The notes beneath the pieces were generated by a model that made no database searches, was not told the origin of the DNA, and saw only the letters and a list, made by a program, of their open reading frames with translations. From Polaribacter butkevichii (GTDB lineage: Bacteria > Bacteroidota > Bacteroidia > Flavobacteriales > Flavobacteriaceae): DNA of 64,000 bases. Every line of letters starts with the position of its first letter. Positions within the stretch are counted from its first letter, which is position 1. The position numbers and the translations under genes were made by a program. The stretch covers positions 3,625,501-3,689,500 of the forward strand of contig NZ_CP150661.1 in assembly GCF_038024105.1 (NCBI RefSeq). The letters are read 5' to 3'. Of the stretch, positions 59,479 through 64,000 are shown piece by piece.

Positions 59479-61662
59479 ATGTCAAGGATTAGATTCAATG
59501 CTTTGCAAGAAACACTACAGAGAAGTCCTGTAAAAGTGATTCAAAACGAAAAAAGGTCAACACTTTTTGGACAAAATGTATTTAACAAATATGCTATGCA
59601 ACAGTATCTTACACGTGCTGCTTATGAAAGTGTAATGAATGCAATTGAGCATGGAACCAAAATAGATAGAAAGATTGCAGACCAAGTTGCGGTGAGTATG
59701 AAAGATTGGGCAATGTCTAAAGGTGCTACCCATTATACGCATTGGTTTCAGCCACTTACAGGGGCAACTGCAGAAAAGCACGATGCTTTTTTTGAGTCTA
59801 TAAACGGTAGTTTAGCCATGGAAAAGTTTGATGGAGAGCAACTCGTTCAGCAAGAGCCAGATGCATCAAGTTTTCCTAATGGAGGTATTAGAAATATGTT
59901 TGAAGCAAGAGGATATACAGCTTGGGATCCTACTTCACCAGCTTTTATTTACGAAACCACACTTTGTATTCCTACTATTTTTGTGGCTTATACAGGAGAA
60001 GCATTAGATAATAAAACACCTTTACTTAGGGCTTTACAAGCTATAGATACACATGCCACGGCTGTTTGTAAATATTTTGATAAAAATGCAAGTAGTGTAA
60101 ATGCAACCTTAGGTTGGGAGCAAGAATTTTTTTTAATTGATGATGCTTTAATGCTTGCAAGACCAGATTTACAATTAACAGGTAGAACTTTATTAGGGCA
60201 TTCTCCTGCAAAAGGGCAGCAATTAGGCGATCATTATTTTGGAACCATTCCTGCAAGGGCTATGAGTTTTATGCAAGATTTAGAGCAAGAGTGTATGTTA
60301 TTGGGAATTCCTGTAAAAACAAGGCATAATGAAGTAGCACCTAATCAGTTTGAAATTGCACCTATTTTTGAAGAGGCAAATTTAGCGGTAGACCATAATT
60401 CTTTGTTGATGGATGTAATGCAAAAAGTTTCTAGAAGACATAAATTTAAGGTGTTATTTCATGAAAAACCATTTGCGGGTATTAATGGTTCTGGTAAACA
60501 TAACAATTGGTCTTTAGCTACAGGTAACGGAACTAATTTGTTAAGTCCTGGTAAGACACCAATGAAAAACTTGCAGTTTCTTACCTTTTTTATAAACACT
60601 ATTAAGGCGGTTTATAATTACGAAGAGTTGTTAAGAGCTTCTATTGCATCTGCAAGTAATGAGTACCGTTTAGGTGCTGATGAAGCTCCACCTGCAATTA
60701 TATCTGTATTTATTGGTAGCCAATTATCAGCCGTTTTAGATGAGTTAGAAAACGTAACAAAAGGGAAGTTATCTCCGCAAGAAAAAACAGATTTAAAGCT
60801 AAATATTATCGGTAAAATTCCAGAAATTTTATTAGACAATACAGATAGAAACAGAACATCTCCTTTTGCATTTACAGGCAATAAATTCGAGTTTAGAGCG
60901 GTGGGTTCTTTGGCAAATTGTGCCATACCAATGACTGTTTTAAATACCATTGTAGCAAAACAATTAAAAGAATTTAAGATAGAAGTGGATGCTTTGGTAG
61001 AGGAAAAAGATCTAAAAAAAGATGAAGCTGTTTTTAATATTTTAAGAGAATATATAAAAGATTCAAAAGCCATCCGTTTCGATGGAGATAGTTACGGTAA
61101 AGCGTGGGAAAAAGAAGCTAAAAAACGTGGCTTAAGTAATTATAAAACAACACCAGAAGCCTTAAAAGTAAAGGTTTCTGAAAAAGCAATTGCGTTGTTT
61201 GAAGAAATGGAGGTAATGAGTAGTATAGAACTAGAAGCTCGTTATGAAATTGATTTAGAATCTTATACTAAAAAAGTACAAATAGAGGGGCGTGTGTTGG
61301 CAGATATTGCTAGAAATCAAGTAGTGCCAACAGCTATAATTTATCAAAATACGTTATTAGAAAATACTAAAAATCTAAAAGAAATTTTTGGTGAGGAATA
61401 TAAAAACATCGCCAAAGAACAAATAGAGTTAATTATGGTGATCTCTAAACATATTACTCAAATAAATGCTTTGGTTATTAAAATGGAAGAAGAAAAATTG
61501 AAAGCTAATAAATATACGGGCTTAAAATGTGCAGAATATTATTGTCTTAAAGTAAAACCATTTCTAAAAGAAATAAGGTTTCATTGCGATGAATTAGAAA
61601 CCATGGTAGATGACAATTTATGGCCACTTACAAAGTATAGAGAATTGTTATTTACTAAATAA
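59479..61662 (+). CDS. glnN: Glutamine synthetase type III
   Basis: A 727-residue GSIII, the large glutamine synthetase of Bacteroidetes and cyanobacteria. It has the N-terminal FNALQETLQRSPVKVIQN and LFGQNVFNKYAMQQYL, THYTHWFQPLTGATAEKHDA (GSIII-specific), GWEQEFFLIDDAL, RHNEVAPNQFEIAPIFEEAN, FHEKPFAGINGSGKHNNWSL, SAGP-like NRTSPFAFTGNKFEFRAVGS, and the long helical C-terminal extension. It makes glutamine as the GSII does. It is divergently oriented from glnA, so the two may be set in opposition or jointly by nitrogen status. Confidence 0.95.
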   Translation: MSRIRFNALQETLQRSPVKVIQNEKRSTLFGQNVFNKYAMQQYLTRAAYESVMNAIEHGTKIDRKIADQVAVSMKDWAMSKGATHYTHWFQPLTGATAEKHDAFFESINGSLAMEKFDGEQLVQQEPDASSFPNGGIRNMFEARGYTAWDPTSPAFIYETTLCIPTIFVAYTGEALDNKTPLLRALQAIDTHATAVCKYFDKNASSVNATLGWEQEFFLIDDALMLARPDLQLTGRTLLGHSPAKGQQLGDHYFGTIPARAMSFMQDLEQECMLLGIPVKTRHNEVAPNQFEIAPIFEEANLAVDHNSLLMDVMQKVSRRHKFKVLFHEKPFAGINGSGKHNNWSLATGNGTNLLSPGKTPMKNLQFLTFFINTIKAVYNYEELLRASIASASNEYRLGADEAPPAIISVFIGSQLSAVLDELENVTKGKLSPQEKTDLKLNIIGKIPEILLDNTDRNRTSPFAFTGNKFEFRAVGSLANCAIPMTVLNTIVAKQLKEFKIEVDALVEEKDLKKDEAVFNILREYIKDSKAIRFDGDSYGKAWEKEAKKRGLSNYKTTPEALKVKVSEKAIALFEEMEVMSSIELEARYEIDLESYTKKVQIEGRVLADIARNQVVPTAIIYQNTLLENTKNLKEIFGEEYKNIAKEQIELIMVISKHITQINALVIKMEEEKLKANKYTGLKCAEYYCLKVKPFLKEIRFHCDELETMVDDNLWPLTKYRELLFTK

Positions 61663-62088
61663 ATAGCCTATAAATTATTTAATTACTAAAATAATGGTAG
61701 TTAAATTAAGAATTACTCAGGTGTTTTTCCTTGTTTTTTATAGGTAAAACACCTGTTTTTACTTTTTAAACGCACTTAAGTTGTTGTTTGTAAGTGGTTT
61801 AGGTGTTTTGTGTGGTTTTTATTTATTTTAAAAATATAATAATATAGGATTTTTGTAGAAAAAAAACTATATTTGACATGTTTAAACACAAATTGATCAA
61901 ACTATATAGTTTACTACAACTCTTTCTTTTGAGTTGGTTGAAAATGTAAAGTTATACTAATAACAAAACATTTTATCCCTAATAATTTTAATTACCCCTA
62001 AAAATTTTTAATAGTACTTCTTATTCAATTTATATCGAATAGAATTTGTTGTGCTAAATTTTTAACTAACGTATTTAAATTATTTATC
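61663..62088. other. Region upstream of the curli genes with three short palindromes
   Basis: After the glnN terminator no gene is visible. TGTTTAAACA (61879-61888), TTGATCAA (61893-61900) and the perfect 14-bp AAACTATATAGTTT (61899-61912) lie in a row, 177-210 bp before the curlin gene. They could be binding sites for a curli regulator. The cluster may also just reflect AT-rich composition. Confidence 0.45.
61718..61760 (+). terminator. Terminator after glnN
   Basis: CAGGTGTTTT (61718-61727) pairs with AAAACACCTG (61746-61755) around an 18-base loop, then a T run. Confidence 0.75.
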
Positions 62089-63093
62089 ATGAAAAAATTA
62101 TTAATTATGGCTATGTGTATAGCTACAGGAGTAACATTTGCTCAAAATCCAAATGAATTTGCAATTCCAGGTGGTCAAACAGGAGTAATTGCAAAAACCT
62201 CCGGAACACCTCTTGAGGCAATCAATAATGTGAATAACGGAGCACCTGCAACAGCTAATTGTGTGGTAGATCAAATAAATGTTCCAGCTGGTTTTATAAC
62301 TACAGGAGTCAATCAAGTTGATATTCAACAAGTAGGTAACAGCAATCAAGCTAATGGTACGCAAAATGGAAACAGTAATATGTCTTTAATAAGACAAAAC
62401 AATTCTAATTTTATACCAGGACAAGCAGGTAATTTAGCTTCTTCTTTTCAATCTGGTGATGCAAATGGATCGGACATTAAACAATTTGGAGACAATAACA
62501 AAGGTCGTGTTTACCAAATAGGAGATGACAATTATGCTAAACAAGATGTAGGAAGCACTACAGCTATGCAATCAGAAGATAATATGGCTTATGCTAACCA
62601 ACAAGGTAATGGCAATAAATCTTCTCAAAAACAACGTTTTGATAGTAATGAAGCAACAGTATTATCTTGGGGTAATGGAAACTCTGTAGTTCAAGACCAA
62701 TCTAGTGGGCCAAATCATTCTAGCGGAAGTGTAGCTTTTGCAAATCAAATAGGAGACGGTAATGGTGCACAACAAAATCAAGTTGGGTCTAATAACTTTG
62801 CATCTGCTTATCAAACAGGAGATAATAATGTTTCTGTAGAAACTCAAACAATGGTTGGAGATGATGCTGCAAACTTTAATTTATCTACTGTAAATCAGGT
62901 AGGAGATAGCAATACATCATGTGTTACACAAGATGCAGACATGGCTATTAACTGTAGTTTAGTAAACCAAATTGGTGACCAAAACTCTGCTTTAGTAAAC
63001 CAAACTGCAGCAGTAGGAGGTAACAATAATGCTAACGTATTACAATTAGGTAATATGAATACAGCTCAAGTAACTCAATTTGGGCCAAATTAA
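62089..63093 (+). CDS. Curlin-type major amyloid subunit (CsgA-like)
   Basis: A 334-residue secreted amyloid. Signal peptide to ~19 (VTFAQ). From residue ~80 the protein is made of curlin repeats with the pattern QxGxxN: QQVGNSN, KQFGDNN, YQIGDDN, NQIGDGN, NQVGSNN, YQTGDNN, NQVGDSN, NQIGDQN, LQLGNMN and others, some 14 in all. Each repeat would form one rung of the cross-beta fibre. It is about twice the length of E. coli CsgA. It is followed by a strong hairpin and then a CsgB-like gene. Confidence 0.9.
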   Translation: MKKLLIMAMCIATGVTFAQNPNEFAIPGGQTGVIAKTSGTPLEAINNVNNGAPATANCVVDQINVPAGFITTGVNQVDIQQVGNSNQANGTQNGNSNMSLIRQNNSNFIPGQAGNLASSFQSGDANGSDIKQFGDNNKGRVYQIGDDNYAKQDVGSTTAMQSEDNMAYANQQGNGNKSSQKQRFDSNEATVLSWGNGNSVVQDQSSGPNHSSGSVAFANQIGDGNGAQQNQVGSNNFASAYQTGDNNVSVETQTMVGDDAANFNLSTVNQVGDSNTSCVTQDADMAINCSLVNQIGDQNSALVNQTAAVGGNNNANVLQLGNMNTAQVTQFGPN

Positions 63094-63100
63094 CATCTTT

Positions 63101-63134
63101 AAAAGGTGTGAGGAAACCCCTCACACCTTTTTTT
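63101..63134 (+). terminator. Internal terminator/attenuator between curlin genes
   Basis: AAAAGGTGTGAGG (63101-63113), loop AAACC, CCTCACACCTTTTTTT: a 13-bp perfect stem with a T run, 8 bp after the CsgA-like stop and 20 bp before the CsgB-like ATG. It would let much more CsgA than CsgB message be made. Confidence 0.9.
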
Positions 63135-63153
63135 AATTTTAAAAAATAAAAAG

Positions 63154-63588
63154 ATGGAATCAATAAAAAAAATATCAATTGTTTGTCTTTTCTTATTATC
63201 CTTTTTAGCAAGTGCACAAGATGAAAAATTACCTAGTTATTTTTCAGATCAATTGCAATTTGATAATTCACAATTACCAATTAGTACTATCAATAATTTT
63301 CAAATTAATTCTCAAGAAATGGTTAGCACCATTTCATTAAAACAAATTGGTAATGCAAATGTTACAAATATTGATGATCGATTTTCTAATGGAGATCACA
63401 GGGTATATCAAATAGGAAATGGAAATAATTATCAATTTTTAAATTACAATAGCAATCAGCCAATTAATTTAGGTGTTTTGCAATCTGGAAATGATAATTC
63501 ATTAGAAGTACAAGGAATAAATTCTGTGTTTCAAAATCTAAAAATAGTACAATTTGGAGGAGCTAAAATGAGTGTAATTAACTATTAG
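63154..63588 (+). CDS. Curlin-type minor subunit or nucleator (CsgB-like)
   Basis: A 144-residue protein with a signal peptide ending LASAQ. The mature part has a non-repeat N-terminus, then about four to five degenerate curlin repeats (ISLKQIGNANVTNI, HRVYQIGNGNNYQF, GVLQSGNDNSLEV, LKIVQFGGAKMSVI). The last repeat loses its Asn, as in CsgB nucleators that anchor fibres. It lies 60 bp after the major subunit gene. It probably nucleates the fibre on the cell surface. Confidence 0.85.
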   Translation: MESIKKISIVCLFLLSFLASAQDEKLPSYFSDQLQFDNSQLPISTINNFQINSQEMVSTISLKQIGNANVTNIDDRFSNGDHRVYQIGNGNNYQFLNYNSNQPINLGVLQSGNDNSLEVQGINSVFQNLKIVQFGGAKMSVINY

Positions 63589-63602
63589 TTAAAGCTATTG
63601 AT

Positions 63603-64000
63603 ATGAAAAGTAAACTTTTAAATTTCTGTATTTTAAATGTTTTTTTTATGTCTTTTCTTTCTGCTCAAGAATTTGGTGATTATAAAGTTAAGGGAAGTAT
63701 TAATTTAACTAGAGGAGATGAATTTTTAACGTTAAGAGCTCAAGTGTTAAACGAAGAATCTTTTTTTATAGATGATCTTAACTATAATTTTGTTTTGCTA
63801 AAAAAAGGAGGTTTAGGCAATTTGTCTAAAAATAATCAATCTAACGATTTTTCATTAAAACCAAATGAGGAGAAACAATTATCTGTATTTCAAATCAACT
63901 TAAAAAAAGAGGAAGAATTAAAAGTTTATCTATTTGTAAAATACAAAGATAAATTAATAGACAGAGATACATTATTTCTGTTTTCTAATGAAAAAAAAAC
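63603..64000 (+). CDS. Secreted curli-assembly candidate (CsgC/CsgH- or CsgE-like), partial
   Basis: The gene runs off the right edge; 132 residues are visible. The signal peptide ends at FLSAQ (residue 22). The mature part is beta-rich (YKVKGSINLTRGDEFLTLRA, INLKKEEELKVYLFVKYKDK), as in a small immunoglobulin-like fold, the fold of the CsgC/CsgH chaperones. In Bacteroidetes this position of the curli operon is often taken by a protein with such an N-terminal domain and a C-terminal CsgE part. It starts 14 bp after the CsgB-like stop, so it belongs to the operon. The C-terminal identity cannot be decided from the visible part. Confidence 0.65.
   Translation, partial: MKSKLLNFCILNVFFMSFLSAQEFGDYKVKGSINLTRGDEFLTLRAQVLNEESFFIDDLNYNFVLLKKGGLGNLSKNNQSNDFSLKPNEEKQLSVFQINLKKEEELKVYLFVKYKDKLIDRDTLFLFSNEKK

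Noticed and set aside
60618..61073. 151-codon minus-strand open frame within glnN
   Set aside because: It lies fully inside a well-supported GSIII gene, with no independent features.
1..64000. CRISPR arrays, IS elements, prophage genes, rRNA genes
   Set aside because: No regularly spaced repeats, transposase or integrase motifs, phage structural genes or rRNA sequence were seen on either strand.

Overview
The window is AT-rich DNA of a marine flavobacterium, most like Polaribacter or a close relative. This rests on several SusC/SusD pairs, a type IX secretion sorting domain, TAnnTTTG promoter boxes, Bacteroidetes FecI/FecR regulators, GSII and GSIII glutamine synthetases, curli with CsgA/CsgB-type subunits, and a PID-CTERM miniprotein. 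No IS element, phage gene, CRISPR array or integrase was seen.

Left part (1-20.7 kb): two S15-family peptidase/hydrolase genes; a four-module secreted PL6 (alginate/chondroitin) lyase behind a perfect TTGGTATACCAA-type operator; a YgiQ radical SAM protein; then a run of minus-strand genes from 13.4 to 8.2 kb. That run holds a frameshifted SH3/CarD-like gene, a DUF3703 protein, a 33-residue protein with 11 cysteines, a SigZ-like sigma factor with a cysteine tail, a dienelactone hydrolase, a methyltransferase, a 54-residue membrane protein, and a monooxygenase with a zinc-finger-like N-terminus. A fused acyl-CoA mutase (IcmF-like) follows; it carries a palindromic interspersed repeat read in frame as protein. 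Next come a peptidoglycan carboxypeptidase and small lipoproteins.

Middle (21-31.3 kb): a SusC/SusD pair flanked by a 58-bp direct repeat (the 3' end of the DUF4197 gene), then housekeeping genes: pyrF with a BtuF-like protein, tpiA, prmA, clpS, and a PID-CTERM miniprotein.

The most interesting region is 31.4-53.4 kb. An ECF sigma factor, a FecR anti-sigma factor and two STN-bearing SusC receptors with SusD partners are followed by a DUF4465 lipoprotein, three TlpA-like thioredoxin lipoproteins, a DsbD-like electron transporter and a cysteine-desulfurase-like PLP enzyme. The layout suggests uptake of a nutrient coupled to periplasmic thiol reduction and sulfur release. The second receptor arose by tandem duplication: a decayed fecR 3' end still lies in front of it, followed by a strikingly conserved 103-bp leader. 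The block ends at an intact tRNA-Arg(ACG) with its terminator, and a decayed direct copy of that tRNA 3' end plus terminator lies at its far end (31.4 kb). This is the signature of an old tRNA-targeted genomic island.

Right part (53.4-64 kb): a DUF2007 protein, a CaCA antiporter, a small secreted protein with a repeated motif, a NarL-type two-component pair, divergent GSII/GSIII glutamine synthetase genes, and the start of a curli amyloid operon that runs off the window end.
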